From assembly GCA_903887775.1 (NCBI GenBank), contig CAISRB010000033.1:1-64000 (forward strand): a stretch of DNA of 64,000 nucleotides. Reading direction: 5' to 3'. Positions within the stretch are counted from its first letter, which is position 1. The number at the start of each line of letters is the position of its first letter. The stretch is from an uncultured Bacteroidales bacterium (lineage in GTDB: Bacteria > Bacteroidota > Bacteroidia > Bacteroidales > FEN-979). The notes under the pieces were generated by a model that was not told where the DNA came from, ran no database searches, and saw only the letters and a list, made by a program, of their open reading frames with translations. A program made the translations under genes and the position numbers. Shown here one piece after another: positions 52,427 through 63,341 of the stretch.

Positions 52427-54784
52427 GTGAATAAGAAAGGCTTTTTCAAGGTTTTAATCATCCCATTCCTGATCTATATCGTACTGGTGGGTCTTTATAT
52501 CCTTTTTACCATTTATTCCGAACAAAACAGGATTATTTCCGATGTAGACCACAGGCTTGTTATTGCAGCTTCCAATATTAATACGATTCTCGATTCCAAC
52601 TTCTTTGACAGGGCTTCCGATTCAGGAAAGATCAGTGAGGCAGAGCATTTGAAAAATATTATAACACTCTCCAAACATGCAAAAACAGCCGGCCTGACAT
52701 ATCTTTATGCCACTGTCGTGCGGAATGGTAAAGTTTATTTTATTGCATCAAGCGCGAAAGACGAAGAGTTTACGAAACAGAAACTGCCAACATACTGGCA
52801 GGTGTATCCCGAAGCCACAAAGGAGTTTATACAGACCCTTAATTCCGGCAAACCTACTTACGAAACTTCAGAGGACCGCTGGGGTAAATTTGAAAGTGCC
52901 ATCATCTCGAAAACGTCTCCGGGAGGTAATCGCTACCTCCTGGGTGCCGATATGGATGTGACCTATATTAGAGCGCTTATCATTTCCCGGATCCCGTATT
53001 TTATTATGCGGGCCGCATTTTTTCTTCTGATAGTTTCACCCTTCTTTTATTTTCTTTCAAAATACTATAAAAAGAATACACGTATCCTTGAAACTGAAAT
53101 ATTGGAAAGGAAACATGCCGAAAAGCAGTTGGAGGATTATAAAGCCGATCTTGAAGAAATAGTTCAGTCGAGAACAGAAGAACTTCAAAAGGAAATCAGT
53201 GAAAGAAAAGAAATGTCGGAGGAACTAAAGATCGCGAAGGAAACTGCTGTGAAAGAAAGTCGTGCGAAATCCATTTTCCTGGCAAACATGAGCCATGAGA
53301 TCAGGACTCCGATGAATGGAGTGATAGGAATGACAAACATCCTGAAGGAAACACAACTTACTGATGAACAGAAAGAGTACCTTGACATCATTGACATTTC
53401 GGGCAACAATCTTCTGTCGATTATCAATGATATTTTAGATTTCTCCAAAATTGAAGCTGGTCAGGTCGAGATTGAAAATATCTCCTTTAATCTGAGGCAT
53501 AACCTTGAAGAAGTGGTTAAAATGCTTCATACAAGATCTGAAGGAAAGGGGTTGAAACTATTTCTAACTATTTCATCTGACCTGCCGGATCTTATAAAAG
53601 GTGACCCGGTGAGGTTAAAACAGATCGTAATGAACCTGGCTAATAATGCCATCAAGTTCACGAATGAAGGAAGTGTCAGCATTTCAATTGAACCGGTTTG
53701 GCAGAATGAGGTTCAGATGATGGTGAAGTGCCGGGTTGTCGACACCGGCCTCGGCATCTCGGTTAAGGGCCGCGAAAAATTGTTCAAGGAGTTTTCCCAG
53801 ACCGATGTATCAACCACAAGAAAATATGGGGGTACTGGTTTGGGCCTTAAAATTTCATATGACCTGGTGAGACTGATGGGCGGTGAGATAGGTGTTGAAA
53901 GCGAAGAAGGTAAGGGGTCTGTTTTTTGGTTTACCGCAGTATTTCAAAAAATGTTGAAGGTCGAACTCGATAAACTTGAACAGGAAAAGCAGAAAGACGA
54001 TATTAAAAATATTTCTATCCTTCTTGTCGAAGACAATTATATCAGCCAGAGGGTCGCACAGGCTTCCCTGGGGAAGGAGGGATTTACCAATCTTGAGATC
54101 GCCGAAAACGGAAGGGTTGCCATTCGCATGTTTGAGAAAAAAGAATATGAAATCATCCTGATGGATATAAGGATGCCGGTAATGGACGGCCTTGAGGCTA
54201 CGGAAAAGATCCGTGAGATCGAACGAAACAACCCGAACAGGGGGCATTCCTATATTGTTGCCTTTACTGCGTATGCAGTTGAAGGCGACAAAGAACGTTT
54301 TCTTGAGGTGGGGATGGATGATTACGTGGCTAAACCTTTCCAGCCGGAAGAACTTATCAGGATCATCGCGAAATATGCCGGGAAGAGAGAATTCCGTAAG
54401 CAGAAAGCCCTTAGCATCCTGCTTGCAGAAGATAATAAGATCAACCAGAAAGTCGCAATTAAAACCCTTGAAAGCTTTGGGCATACTGTTGTTTTGGCCG
54501 AAACCGGCATACAGACCGTCGATAAATTTAAAACGGACGAATATGATATTATCCTGATGGATGTGGAAATGCCCGACATGGATGGTATTGAGGCCACCAG
54601 GCTCATACGAAAATTAGAACGGGAAGACATATTGGTTGGTGCGGCAAGGAAAAGGATAAAGATTGTTGCACTGACGGCATCTACCACAAAAGAAGACAGG
54701 GATCGATGTATTGCTTCAGGCATGGATGATTATATCAGCAAGCCTTTCAGGCAGTCGGAACTTGTCCGCGCTTTAAATGTTTAA
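52427..54784 (+). CDS. Hybrid histidine kinase with two receivers
   Basis: 785 residues, GTG start. Helix 1 (about 8-29), a periplasmic sensor of about 160 residues (with TYLYATVVRNGKVYFIASS, cache-like), helix 2 (about 193-213), a coiled coil, HisKA with His290 (ANMSHEIRTPM), HATPase (NLANNAIKFTNEG, VDTGLGIS, GGTGLGLKI), then receivers with Asp580 (LMDIRMP) and Asp712 (LMDVEMP). There is no HPt domain. Its stop overlaps the first ATG of the next frame. The sensed signal is unknown. Confidence 0.93.
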   Translation: MNKKGFFKVLIIPFLIYIVLVGLYILFTIYSEQNRIISDVDHRLVIAASNINTILDSNFFDRASDSGKISEAEHLKNIITLSKHAKTAGLTYLYATVVRNGKVYFIASSAKDEEFTKQKLPTYWQVYPEATKEFIQTLNSGKPTYETSEDRWGKFESAIISKTSPGGNRYLLGADMDVTYIRALIISRIPYFIMRAAFFLLIVSPFFYFLSKYYKKNTRILETEILERKHAEKQLEDYKADLEEIVQSRTEELQKEISERKEMSEELKIAKETAVKESRAKSIFLANMSHEIRTPMNGVIGMTNILKETQLTDEQKEYLDIIDISGNNLLSIINDILDFSKIEAGQVEIENISFNLRHNLEEVVKMLHTRSEGKGLKLFLTISSDLPDLIKGDPVRLKQIVMNLANNAIKFTNEGSVSISIEPVWQNEVQMMVKCRVVDTGLGISVKGREKLFKEFSQTDVSTTRKYGGTGLGLKISYDLVRLMGGEIGVESEEGKGSVFWFTAVFQKMLKVELDKLEQEKQKDDIKNISILLVEDNYISQRVAQASLGKEGFTNLEIAENGRVAIRMFEKKEYEIILMDIRMPVMDGLEATEKIREIERNNPNRGHSYIVAFTAYAVEGDKERFLEVGMDDYVAKPFQPEELIRIIAKYAGKREFRKQKALSILLAEDNKINQKVAIKTLESFGHTVVLAETGIQTVDKFKTDEYDIILMDVEMPDMDGIEATRLIRKLEREDILVGAARKRIKIVALTASTTKEDRDRCIASGMDDYISKPFRQSELVRALNV

Positions 54785-54794
54785 CATAGATCAC

Positions 54795-55622
54795 ATGAAG
54801 AAACTGCTTCTCATACTGTTCAGCTGTTCTGTTTTATTGCACAACCTTTATGCGCAGGATGAGCAGGTTCAGAAAGAAGCCGAGGAATCTGTAAACGACA
54901 AAGCACTTACTTTGAATTTCGGGGCGGATATCATGAGCCGTTATATCTGGAGAGGGTTCGACTTTGGAAATTCTCCGGCTATTCAGCCCAGTATTTATTT
55001 GAGCTGGAGGGGACTTAATCTCGGGGCCTGGGGATCTTATTCCTTTGCTTCTAACCGGATAATGATCAATGATACGGTTTCAGTTAACATGGGGAACTAT
55101 ACAGAACTAGATTTGTATTTGTCGTACACCCTGAAATGGTTTACATTCATGTTCTTTGATTATTTTGTTCCGAACGGCCTGGATCCGGATTACACTGGTC
55201 TTCAGAATTACCAGTATTTTAACTATGATAAGAAAACAACCGGTCATGCATTTGAAGTTTCAATAGCTTTTAGCGGGCCGGAGAAGTTCCCGATTAAATT
55301 CTTTGCCGGAACGGTTGTTTACGGCAGCGATAAAGCAAAGGATACTTTAGGAGCATACAGTAATGTGAACAAGAATAACTTTTCAACTTATCTGGAATTG
55401 TCTTACCCGCTTACTTTCCATAAAATAGACATTAATTTCTTTGCAGGCGGCACTCCTTTCGGCGGAAGCTGGTATGGACCTAAAGCCGGTTTTACCAATG
55501 TCGGGATCACAGCCAGGAGAAGCATTCCAATAACAAAATCTTACGGTTTGCCTGTTCAGGCATCCCTGATAACCAATCCGGTTGCCCAGAAAGTATTTCT
55601 TGTCTTTGGAATATCATTTTAA
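54795..55622 (+). CDS. Probable outer-membrane beta-barrel protein (TorF-like)
   Basis: About 275 residues with a signal peptide ([20 protein letters not shown]) and alternating amphipathic strands ending in Phe (FLVFGISF), as for outer-membrane barrels. The [20 protein letters not shown] region resembles TorF-family putative porins. I chose the ATG at 54795; an earlier ATG at 54777 overlaps the kinase stop. It lies between the kinase and mutB and could carry the ligand or substrate of that system, though this is inference. Confidence 0.78.
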   Translation: MKKLLLILFSCSVLLHNLYAQDEQVQKEAEESVNDKALTLNFGADIMSRYIWRGFDFGNSPAIQPSIYLSWRGLNLGAWGSYSFASNRIMINDTVSVNMGNYTELDLYLSYTLKWFTFMFFDYFVPNGLDPDYTGLQNYQYFNYDKKTTGHAFEVSIAFSGPEKFPIKFFAGTVVYGSDKAKDTLGAYSNVNKNNFSTYLELSYPLTFHKIDINFFAGGTPFGGSWYGPKAGFTNVGITARRSIPITKSYGLPVQASLITNPVAQKVFLVFGISF

Positions 55623-55647
55623 GACTAAATTAACTACAAAAGCTACA

Positions 55648-57798
55648 ATGAGAATTGATTTTACTGGCATCGACTTCAGATCGGAAATAAAAGCTGAAGG
55701 TAATAAAAGTCCCCGGGGCAGTGATGCCAATAGGGAACCCTGGATGACCGCTGAACAGATCCCTGTCAGATCCCTTTATACTTCAAAGGATTTAGCTGGT
55801 ATGGAGCATCTGAATTATGCTGCCGGTATTCCTCCTTTTCTTCGCGGGCCATACTCTGCGATGTATGCGATGAGCCCCTGGACCATCAGGCAGTACGCTG
55901 GTTTTTCCACTGCAGAAGAGTCCAATGCCTTTTATCGCAGGAACCTGGCTGCAGGGCAGAAAGGGTTATCTGTCGCTTTTGACCTTGCCACCCATCGCGG
56001 TTATGACTCCGATCACCCCAGGGTTTTCGGGGATGTCGGTAAAGCCGGGGTTGCCATTGATAGCGTGGAGGATATGAAGATCCTTTTTGACCAGATCCCG
56101 CTTGGAAAAATGTCGGTCTCGATGACTATGAATGGCGCGGTTCTTCCGGTACTTGCATTTTATATTATTGCAGCGGAAGAACAGGGCATCCCGTTGGCCG
56201 ACCTGAATGGTACAATACAAAATGACATCCTGAAGGAGTTCATGGTAAGAAACACCTATATCTATCCTCCGTCTCCGTCGATGAAAATCATTGCTGATAT
56301 TTTCGAATTTTCGGCCCGGAACATGCCAAAATTCAATTCCATCTCCATCAGTGGTTATCATATGCAGGAAGCCGGTGCAACCTGCGACATCGAACTGGCC
56401 TATACCCTTGCCGACGGGCTTGAATATCTGCGGACAGGGATCAATGCAGGGATGGATATCGATTCTTTTGCACCCAGGCTTTCATTTTTCTGGGCAGCCG
56501 GGATGAACCACTTTATGGAAATTGCCAAAATGCGTGCAGGTCGCATGCTCTGGGCCAAGCTGGTAAAGCAATTCAACCCGAAGAATCCGAAATCGATGGC
56601 CCTGCGTACTCATACCCAGACATCCGGATGGAGTCTGACTGAACAGGATCCTTTCAATAATGTCGCCAGGACATGTATTGAAGCGCTTGCAGCGGTGCTG
56701 GGCCACACCCAGTCGTTACATACAAATTCCCTGGATGAAGCAATCGCTTTGCCTACTGATTTTTCGGCACGTATTGCGAGAAATACACAGCTGTACATAC
56801 AGGAAGAGACACAGGTATGCCGGTCTCTGGACCCCTGGGCAGGATCGTACTACGTGGAATACCTCACCCATGAAATAGCTCACAAAGCCTGGAACCTTAT
56901 TCTGGAAGTTGAGGAACTGGGAGGCATGGCAAAAGCCATTGAAACGGGCATTCCGAAAATGAGGATTGAAAAAGCCGCAGCGAGAAAACAGGCGCGTATT
57001 GATTCCGGCAAGGACAAAATTATCGGGGTGAACCTCTACCGTCTTCAGAAGGAAGCTCCCATTGCTATCCTTGAAGTGGATAATTCGGCGGTGAGGGAGT
57101 CTCAGATCAGGAGACTGGAACAGCTAAAGGCTTCAAGGAATAATGAGGAGGTTCAGAAAGCCCTCGATGCACTTACCCGTTCTGCTGAATCAGGGGAAGG
57201 AAACCTTTTGGAGCTTTCTATCGACGCGGCACGCAAGCGTGCAAGCCTGGGTGAAATTTCATTTTCATTAGAAAAAGTATTTGGGAGGTATAAAGCAGTG
57301 ATCCGTAGTATTTCAGGAGTATATTCTTCGGAGTCGGGCAGCAATGAAGCATTCAATAAGGCACGTGCCCTGGCTGATAAATTTGCAGAGATCGAAGGCC
57401 GCAGGCCCAGGATCATGATCGCGAAGATGGGACAGGACGGCCACGACCGGGGAGCCAAGGTTGTCTCGACAGGCTATGCAGATATAGGATTTGACGTGGA
57501 TATAGGACCCCTTTTCCAGACCCCGGGCGAAGCCGCCAGGCAGGCGGTAGAGAACGATGTACATATTTTAGGCGTCTCAAGCCTTGCCGGCGGGCATAAG
57601 ACACTCGTACCCCAGGTTATACAGGAACTTTCAAAGCTAGGCAGGGAGGACATACTGGTAATAGTCGGAGGTGTGATTCCTCACCAGGATTACGAATTCC
57701 TGTACAAAGCAGGCGCGGCTGCAATTTTCGGACCCGGGACTGTGATCTCTGAAGCAGCGATTAACCTTCTGGATATTCTTATTGAAAGCAGGAAATAA
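55648..57798 (+). CDS. mutB: Methylmalonyl-CoA mutase large (catalytic) subunit
   Basis: 716 residues from the ATG at 55648 (the upstream frame reaches 55582). The TIM barrel carries the family start of [27 protein letters not shown]. The C-terminal B12-binding domain has [12 protein letters not shown] with the cobalt-coordinating His, and [14 protein letters not shown]. It is adenosylcobalamin-dependent and works with MutA. No B12 chaperone (MeaB) gene follows; an O-methyltransferase gene is next. Confidence 0.97.
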   Translation: MRIDFTGIDFRSEIKAEGNKSPRGSDANREPWMTAEQIPVRSLYTSKDLAGMEHLNYAAGIPPFLRGPYSAMYAMSPWTIRQYAGFSTAEESNAFYRRNLAAGQKGLSVAFDLATHRGYDSDHPRVFGDVGKAGVAIDSVEDMKILFDQIPLGKMSVSMTMNGAVLPVLAFYIIAAEEQGIPLADLNGTIQNDILKEFMVRNTYIYPPSPSMKIIADIFEFSARNMPKFNSISISGYHMQEAGATCDIELAYTLADGLEYLRTGINAGMDIDSFAPRLSFFWAAGMNHFMEIAKMRAGRMLWAKLVKQFNPKNPKSMALRTHTQTSGWSLTEQDPFNNVARTCIEALAAVLGHTQSLHTNSLDEAIALPTDFSARIARNTQLYIQEETQVCRSLDPWAGSYYVEYLTHEIAHKAWNLILEVEELGGMAKAIETGIPKMRIEKAAARKQARIDSGKDKIIGVNLYRLQKEAPIAILEVDNSAVRESQIRRLEQLKASRNNEEVQKALDALTRSAESGEGNLLELSIDAARKRASLGEISFSLEKVFGRYKAVIRSISGVYSSESGSNEAFNKARALADKFAEIEGRRPRIMIAKMGQDGHDRGAKVVSTGYADIGFDVDIGPLFQTPGEAARQAVENDVHILGVSSLAGGHKTLVPQVIQELSKLGREDILVIVGGVIPHQDYEFLYKAGAAAIFGPGTVISEAAINLLDILIESRK

Positions 57799-57810
57799 TA
57801 CTGCCCATTG

Positions 57811-58437
57811 ATGATCCCTGAAGAAATCGAAAATTATTGCAAACTGAATTCAAGCCCTGAACTTTCTTTCCTGGCTGAACTTAACCGTGAAACCCATCTG
57901 ACCCAGGTTTACCCGCGCATGATTTCAGGTTCGATGCAGGGAACATTGCTGCGTTTCATCTGCAGGATGATAAACCCTGAGAAAGTGCTTGAAATCGGCA
58001 CCTTCACAGGCTACTCTGCAATCAACCTTGCACTGGGTTCGGAAGGGATGGTACATACGATAGAGGTCAACCCGGAACAGGAAACAATTATCCGGAAATA
58101 TCTGAAGGAAGCCGGCGTTGAAAACAAGGTTACTCTGCATTTTGGAGAGGCCCTGAAAATAATTCCAACTCTGAGCGAAACCTGGGACCTGGTATACATC
58201 GATGCCGACAAACCGAACTACCTTAATTATTATCAGATGGTTTTTCCGATGGTCAGAAAGGGTGGCTGGATCATTGCCGATAATGCCCTGTGGGATGGAA
58301 AAGTATTATCGGCGCGAAAGGCCGATAAAGACACAGTGGGGATCATTGAATATAATGAATTTGTCAGGAAAGATGAAAGGGTTGAAAACCTGCTTCTCCC
58401 CTTCCGCGACGGGCTGATGCTCGCCAGGAAGATTTAA
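57811..58437 (+). CDS. SAM-dependent O-methyltransferase (catechol-OMT family)
   Basis: About 208 residues. SAM site motif LEIGTFTGYSAINLA, then VHTIEVNPEQE and DLVYIDADKPNYLNYY with the metal/catalytic acidic residues, and GGWIIADNALWDG. The family methylates hydroxyls such as catechols with magnesium; the substrate is unknown. I chose the ATG at 57811; a TTG at 57808 is adjacent. It is followed tail-to-tail by purE (4-base overlap of ends). Confidence 0.92.
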   Translation: MIPEEIENYCKLNSSPELSFLAELNRETHLTQVYPRMISGSMQGTLLRFICRMINPEKVLEIGTFTGYSAINLALGSEGMVHTIEVNPEQETIIRKYLKEAGVENKVTLHFGEALKIIPTLSETWDLVYIDADKPNYLNYYQMVFPMVRKGGWIIADNALWDGKVLSARKADKDTVGIIEYNEFVRKDERVENLLLPFRDGLMLARKI

Positions 58438-58940
58438 CCGACCTTATAATCGTACTTTACCTGGGCCAGTTCTTCATTGGCCTTTACGATCTTATTCTTC
58501 AGGTCTTCCTTGAATTTTATTAGCTTCTGGTGAAGGCCGGGGTCTGAAACCGCAAGTATCTCAGTGGCAAGGACTGCAGAATTCAGCGCTGCATTTATCC
58601 CCACTGTCGCAACCGGGATTCCCGGGGGCATCTGGACTATAGCAAACAAGGAATCGAGCCCCTCGAGGGAAGCTTTAACCGGTACTCCGATCACGGGGAC
58701 AGAGGTCATTGCAGCAATCACACCCGGCAAATGGGCTGCCATCCCGGCTGCCGCAATGATCACACGGATACCCCGCTGATAGGCTCCTTTTGCAAACTCT
58801 TCAACTTTTTCAGGCGTGCGGTGGGCCGATAAGGCATTGATCTCAAACGGGACCTGCATATCGTTCAGGAATTTTGCCGCGGCTTCCATCACGGGGAGGT
58901 CCGAAGTGCTGCCCATGATGATACTTACCAATGCTTGCAT
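58434..58940 (-). CDS. purE: N5-carboxyaminoimidazole ribonucleotide mutase
   Basis: 168 residues; converts N5-CAIR to CAIR in purine synthesis. SIIMGSTSDLPVMEAA, ALSAHRTPE and AGMAAHLPGVIAAMT are class I PurE motifs. It is divergent from hpt, with both promoters in the 57-base gap between them. Confidence 0.95.
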   Translation of the reverse strand: MQALVSIIMGSTSDLPVMEAAAKFLNDMQVPFEINALSAHRTPEKVEEFAKGAYQRGIRVIIAAAGMAAHLPGVIAAMTSVPVIGVPVKASLEGLDSLFAIVQMPPGIPVATVGINAALNSAVLATEILAVSDPGLHQKLIKFKEDLKNKIVKANEELAQVKYDYKVG

Positions 58941-58956
58941 ACTATTTCGTTTTTTG

Positions 58957-58993
58957 CAAAATTAGCCAGAAAAACAGAATATTGCTAACTTTG
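58957..58993. promoter_or_regulatory. Divergent -7 boxes for purE and hpt
   Basis: The minus strand reads TAATTTTG at 58957-58964 (16 bases before the purE ATG) and the plus strand reads TAACTTTG at 58986-58993 (4 bases before the hpt ATG). Both match TAnnTTTG. The hpt box is so near the start that its message would be nearly leaderless. -33 elements are not clear. Confidence 0.4.
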
Positions 58994-58997
58994 TTTT

Positions 58998-59564
58998 ATG
59001 GTAATGTCACTTGATAACACCTCTCGTATAAAGGTCAGGGATAAATTCTTCCGCCTTTATCTGAGAAAGGAAAAGATAGATGAAATTGTATGCGCTATCG
59101 CCGGCCGTATTGACGTTGATTACGCCGGTAAGACCCCTCTCTTTCTGGGCATACTCAACGGGGCCTTTATTTTTACTTCCGACCTGGTCAGGAAGCTGCA
59201 GGTCCAATGTGAAATCTCGTTTGTAAAGTATGCTTCATATCATGGGCTCGAAAGCAGTGAAAAAATCAGCAGGCTGATAGGACTGAACGAGAAGATCAAA
59301 GGCCGTGATATCATCATCGCTGAGGATATCGTTGATACCGGCTTTACTATCGCAAATCTGCTTAATGACCTCAAACAATACGAGCCTGCCAGTGTCAGTA
59401 TTGCATGTTTTTGTTTCAAGAAAGAATCTTTCAGGGAAGATTTTAAAATCAATTACTGCGGATTAGAGATCCCGAATCTTTTTGTTGTAGGGTATGGACT
59501 GGATTATGATGGTGCGGGTCGTAATTTTCCTGATATTTACCAACTGGATGAATCTGATGTATAA
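58998..59564 (+). CDS. hpt: Hypoxanthine phosphoribosyltransferase
   Basis: 188 residues; salvages hypoxanthine and guanine with PRPP. The phosphate-binding IIAEDIVDTGFT and LGILNGAFIF, then the C-terminal VVGYGLDYDGAGRN, match the family. The ATG at 58998 is used; a second ATG at 59004 is possible. It is the first of a plus-strand run with adk, obg and a PAP2 gene. Confidence 0.95.
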   Translation: MVMSLDNTSRIKVRDKFFRLYLRKEKIDEIVCAIAGRIDVDYAGKTPLFLGILNGAFIFTSDLVRKLQVQCEISFVKYASYHGLESSEKISRLIGLNEKIKGRDIIIAEDIVDTGFTIANLLNDLKQYEPASVSIACFCFKKESFREDFKINYCGLEIPNLFVVGYGLDYDGAGRNFPDIYQLDESDV

Positions 59565-59585
59565 TTAAATAAATAAAAAAAGGAA

Positions 59586-60152
59586 ATGTTTAATCTGATT
59601 TTATTCGGACCACCGGGAGCAGGCAAAGGCACCCAGGCAGTGAAGATTGCAAAAAAGTACAATTGGAACCATGTTTCAACAGGCGACATACTTCGCGCAG
59701 AGGTCAGCCAGGGCAGTCTGCTTGGCCTGCAGGTAAAAGCCGTAATGGAAGCCGGGCACCTGGTTTCCGATGAACTGCTGATTGAAATTATCAATACTGT
59801 TTTTCTCAAGCATGTGAATGCTGATGGTTTTGTGTTTGACGGATTTCCGCGCACCCTGAACCAGGCCCATGAACTCGACAAGTTGTTGAACCGGTTGAAT
59901 CATCCTGTAAATCAGGTGATCTCGCTTGAGGTGAATGAGGAAGAACTGGTAAAACGCCTGTTAAACAGGGCGTTGGAACAGGGCCGTATTGACGACACGG
60001 AAGAAGTCATCAAGAACAGGCTTGTACAATACCATAAACATACGAAACCGCTTCAGCAGTATTACCTGGAAAAGGGCATCTATACGGAAGTTCATGGCGT
60101 CGGAGGAATTGACGATATCTTTGAAAGTCTTTGCAGGGCCATCAGGAAATGA
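59586..60152 (+). CDS. adk: Adenylate kinase
   Basis: 188 residues; interconverts ATP, ADP and AMP. The P-loop GPPGAGKGTQ and FDGFPRTLNQAHEL are clear. The LID segment is short (ALEQGRIDDTEEVI) and lacks zinc cysteines, as in short-type adenylate kinases. It starts 21 bases after hpt. Confidence 0.95.
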   Translation: MFNLILFGPPGAGKGTQAVKIAKKYNWNHVSTGDILRAEVSQGSLLGLQVKAVMEAGHLVSDELLIEIINTVFLKHVNADGFVFDGFPRTLNQAHELDKLLNRLNHPVNQVISLEVNEEELVKRLLNRALEQGRIDDTEEVIKNRLVQYHKHTKPLQQYYLEKGIYTEVHGVGGIDDIFESLCRAIRK

Positions 60153-60175
60153 TTATCCTATAAAATGAGACATTT

Positions 60176-61168
60176 ATGTCCGAATCGAATTTTGTCGATT
60201 ATGTAAAAATCTTCTGTGCTTCCGGGAATGGAGGTGCCGGTTCGAAGCATTTCCTGAGAACCCGGCTCACTGCCCACGGAGGTCCCGACGGAGGTGACGG
60301 AGGCAGGGGAGGCCATGTTATCCTGAAAGGGAATGATCAGCTCTGGACACTACTGCATCTCAAATTCACGAAACATATCCGTGCAGGTCACGGGGTCAAC
60401 GGGGCCAAAAGCCTTCAAACAGGGGCCTTCGGCAAGGACGTAATCATAGAAGTGCCGTTGGGGACTGTGGCGAGGGATGCTGAGACCATGGCGTTCGAAT
60501 GCGAGATCACCGAAGATGGTCAGACCCATATCCTAGTTCCCGGAGGAAGGGGAGGCCTTGGTAACGACCACTTTAAATCGGCAACCCACCAGGCTCCCAG
60601 ATATGCACAACCCGGAGAACCCGGATCAGAAGGCTGGAAGGTGCTGGAGTTAAAGCTGCTGGCCGATGTCGGCCTCGTAGGATTCCCCAACGCCGGGAAA
60701 TCCACATTGTTATCGGTCATATCGGCTGCAAAACCTGAGATCGCAGACTATCCTTTTACAACACTTGTGCCGAACCTGGGGATGGTAAGTTACCACGACA
60801 AGAAGTCGTTTGTGATGGCCGATATACCGGGTATCATCGAAGGAGCTCATGAAGGGAAAGGAATTGGTTTAAGGTTCCTGAGACATATTGAAAGGAACTC
60901 GGTCCTGCTGTTCATGATTCCCGCCGACAGCAATGATATCCGCAACGAATACAGGATACTGCTGAATGAGCTGGAGATGTACAATCCCGAACTGTTAGAT
61001 AAATCAAGGCTTCTGGCGATCACCAAATCCGATCTTGCCGATGAGGAGATCATCAGTGAACTGAAAAAAGAACTTCCGGAGGATATTCCCATTGTATTCA
61101 TCTCATCTATTAAGAAGGCTGGATTGATGAAGCTGAAGGGAATGCTTTGGGATGCCTTGAACAAGTGA
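60176..61168 (+). CDS. obg: Obg/CgtA GTPase
   Basis: 330 residues. The N-terminal Obg domain has the glycine-rich stretch ([12 protein letters not shown]). The GTPase domain has G1 [11 protein letters not shown], switch [16 protein letters not shown] and G4 TKSDL. There is no C-terminal OCT extension, as in many Bacteroidota. Obg is essential for large-subunit assembly and (p)ppGpp-linked control. It ends 6 bases before the PAP2 gene. Confidence 0.96.
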   Translation: MSESNFVDYVKIFCASGNGGAGSKHFLRTRLTAHGGPDGGDGGRGGHVILKGNDQLWTLLHLKFTKHIRAGHGVNGAKSLQTGAFGKDVIIEVPLGTVARDAETMAFECEITEDGQTHILVPGGRGGLGNDHFKSATHQAPRYAQPGEPGSEGWKVLELKLLADVGLVGFPNAGKSTLLSVISAAKPEIADYPFTTLVPNLGMVSYHDKKSFVMADIPGIIEGAHEGKGIGLRFLRHIERNSVLLFMIPADSNDIRNEYRILLNELEMYNPELLDKSRLLAITKSDLADEEIISELKKELPEDIPIVFISSIKKAGLMKLKGMLWDALNK

Positions 61169-61174
61169 TGTACG

Positions 61175-61756
61175 ATGCTGGAAAAACTTCTCTCTGCCGA
61201 CCGTTCCCTGTTCCTGGCCCTGAACGGGCTTCATGCATCCTGGCTGGATCCTGTAATGTACTGGGCCAGCAACGGCATTGTTTGGTTACCTCTTTATTTT
61301 TTCCTTCTCGGCCTCGTTATTAAGACTTTCCGCCTGAAAACCATTGAGGTCCTGGTTGCAGTGGCACTCATGATGACAATCTCCGATCAGTTATCAAACC
61401 TGGTAAAAAATGATGTGAAACGTTTAAGGCCTTCTCATGAACCGGCACTGGCAGGGCGGGTTCATTTGGTTAAGGAATACAGGGGCGGAGAACTTGGTTT
61501 TTACTCGGCACATGCTTCCAACACCTTTGCCCTGGCCGTGTTCCTCATTGTTTTATTTCAGAAAAGATACAGGTACCTTTACCTTTTAATGATCACATGG
61601 GCGGCGCTGATGACCTATACAAGGCTATATCTGGGTGTGCATTATCCCTTTGATTTACTGAGCGGAGCTGTAGCAGGTTGCCTGCTGGGCTGGTTTACGG
61701 CAGGGATCACGATCTATATATTATCCTTGCAGAGGCAGGGAATTAATCCAGCTTAA
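61175..61756 (+). CDS. PAP2-family lipid phosphatase
   Basis: 193 residues with about five membrane helices. The acid-phosphatase triad is present: KNDVKRLRP, SAHASNTFA (His acid) and TRLYLGVHYPFDLLSG. Members remove phosphate from undecaprenyl diphosphate, phosphatidylglycerophosphate or lipid A; substrate unknown. Its last 14 bases overlap the minus-strand barrel gene. Confidence 0.92.
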   Translation: MLEKLLSADRSLFLALNGLHASWLDPVMYWASNGIVWLPLYFFLLGLVIKTFRLKTIEVLVAVALMMTISDQLSNLVKNDVKRLRPSHEPALAGRVHLVKEYRGGELGFYSAHASNTFALAVFLIVLFQKRYRYLYLLMITWAALMTYTRLYLGVHYPFDLLSGAVAGCLLGWFTAGITIYILSLQRQGINPA

Positions 61757-62315
61757 ACACCAGTCCTATATTTCCATAGGTTGAATTATATCCGAACTCT
61801 CCGTAAACACCAAACTGAGGGGTGAAGAAGTACGAAGCTCCTAAAAAAACGCCGAAATACGGATAGACCGGAGTTGCTGTATGATACCCGCCATTGGCGT
61901 CATGACTGTTCATGCATAATCCGAACCCAAGAGGAATTCCTGCATAGGTGTCAAGGCCCCTGACTTCCCATCCGTAATGGTAGGCGCTCCTTGCTCCCAT
62001 AATGAAGTTGAACCAGTTCTCATGCCATCCATCCCCGTATGAATTCCAGAAATATGAAAAAGTGACTTCGGCACCCAGTGTAATAACGCCGGGGCCGGCT
62101 TTCCACATCCCTTTCTCAAACGAAAATTTAGCCGCAGGGCCGAATCCGTTTCCGTTGCCGAAGAAGGGAGTCCCGGCTCCAAACCCGGCATTCAGAAGCC
62201 ATGTATCTTCCTTCATAGGATCCATTGGGCCATTCTGCGCTTTAACGGAAGGGACAACAATGAATAAAACAAGCAGAATGAATAGTGTTTTTGAAATGAT
62301 ATTTTTAGTGTTCAT
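61743..62315 (-). CDS. Probable small outer-membrane beta-barrel protein
   Basis: 190 residues with a signal peptide ending VKAQ (about 26) and glycine- and aromatic-rich alternating strands (for example FGAGTPFFGNGNGFG). It ends in a barrel-like strand (YGNIGLVFKLD). No family can be named. A 13-bp palindrome GATTTGTCAAATC (62337-62349) lies just upstream of its start. Confidence 0.78.
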   Translation of the reverse strand: MNTKNIISKTLFILLVLFIVVPSVKAQNGPMDPMKEDTWLLNAGFGAGTPFFGNGNGFGPAAKFSFEKGMWKAGPGVITLGAEVTFSYFWNSYGDGWHENWFNFIMGARSAYHYGWEVRGLDTYAGIPLGFGLCMNSHDANGGYHTATPVYPYFGVFLGASYFFTPQFGVYGEFGYNSTYGNIGLVFKLD

Positions 62316-62386
62316 GAGAATGAAGCTTTACGTTTAGATTTGTCAAATCAAAAACGAAAGGAAGAAGCAAAAAGTATATGGAAATT

Positions 62387-63331
62387 TTAATGCCTTAATA
62401 AAGCAAGCTGGGAGAACAGCTCGATCTCCCTGGGACTGAGGTTCTGGGGTATCTCAATAATAATTTTAAGATAGAGGTCGCCGAATTCATTTTTCTTCCT
62501 GTATACCGGCATACCGAGGCCTTTCATCCGAAGGACCTTCCCGTTCTGGGTTTCTTTCGGAATTCTCATCGTAACGCTGCCTTTCGGCGGATGAACGCTC
62601 ACCTCACCTCCAAGAACTGCCACATACAAAGGAACAAGGATGTCGCAATAGAGGTCATGCCCTCTTATTTCGAATACAGGATCAGTCAGGATTCTGACAT
62701 GCATATACAGGTCGCCTGGTTCACCACCCCTCCGGCCCTGGGTGCCTTTACCTTTAACTCTCAGGATTTGTCCGTCATAGACACCCGGTGGAATAGTTAC
62801 ACTGATCTGCTCATCCTGAAGGGTGATCATCCGCTTTGACCCCATGTACGCGCCTTCAAGGGACACTTCAAGAGTGGCTTCATGATCCTGGCCTTTAGAA
62901 GGTCTTCCCCCCGATCGTCCCCTTCCCTGGCTTCCTTGTCCTCCTCCAAAATCAGGTCCATAGCCTCCCCCGAAAAACGAATTGAAGAAATCTGAAAAAT
63001 CCGATCCTTCGAAGTCTTCGGCACTATAAGTACGGGAATAGTTCTTCCCACCTCCCTGTCTTGCCCACTGGCTGAAATCGGCTCCGCCTCCTGAAGCCTG
63101 TTCGTATTGTTTCCAGTTCGATCCGAGGGTGTCGTACTTTTTCCTTTTCTCAGGGTCTTTAAGCACTTCATAGGCTTCACCCATCGCTTTGAATTTTTCC
63201 TCGGCCTGTTTATTCCCCGGATTTTTATCCGGATGGTATTTTACTGCCAGTTTGCGGTACGCTTTTTTGATCTCATCTGCACTGGCTGTTTTTGAAATGC
63301 CCAGAAGGCTGTAATAATCTTTGAAATCCAT
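62387..63331 (-). CDS. DnaJ-like co-chaperone without zinc finger (CbpA type)
   Basis: About 314 residues. The J-domain has the HPD motif in YHPDKNPGN, followed by a glycine-rich linker ([16 protein letters not shown]) and the DnaJ C-terminal domains I/II ([19 protein letters not shown]). The CXXCXGXG zinc repeats are missing, so it is a CbpA-type (class II) J-protein partnering DnaK. I chose the ATG at 63331 ([11 protein letters not shown]) over the TTG at 63340. Confidence 0.94.
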   Translation of the reverse strand: MDFKDYYSLLGISKTASADEIKKAYRKLAVKYHPDKNPGNKQAEEKFKAMGEAYEVLKDPEKRKKYDTLGSNWKQYEQASGGGADFSQWARQGGGKNYSRTYSAEDFEGSDFSDFFNSFFGGGYGPDFGGGQGSQGRGRSGGRPSKGQDHEATLEVSLEGAYMGSKRMITLQDEQISVTIPPGVYDGQILRVKGKGTQGRRGGEPGDLYMHVRILTDPVFEIRGHDLYCDILVPLYVAVLGGEVSVHPPKGSVTMRIPKETQNGKVLRMKGLGMPVYRKKNEFGDLYLKIIIEIPQNLSPREIELFSQLALLRH

Positions 63332-63341
63332 AGTTTGCAAA

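Noticed and set aside
53855-54484. 209-codon open frame antisense to the hybrid kinase
   Set aside because: It mirrors conserved kinase and receiver codons and has no motif or start context of its own.
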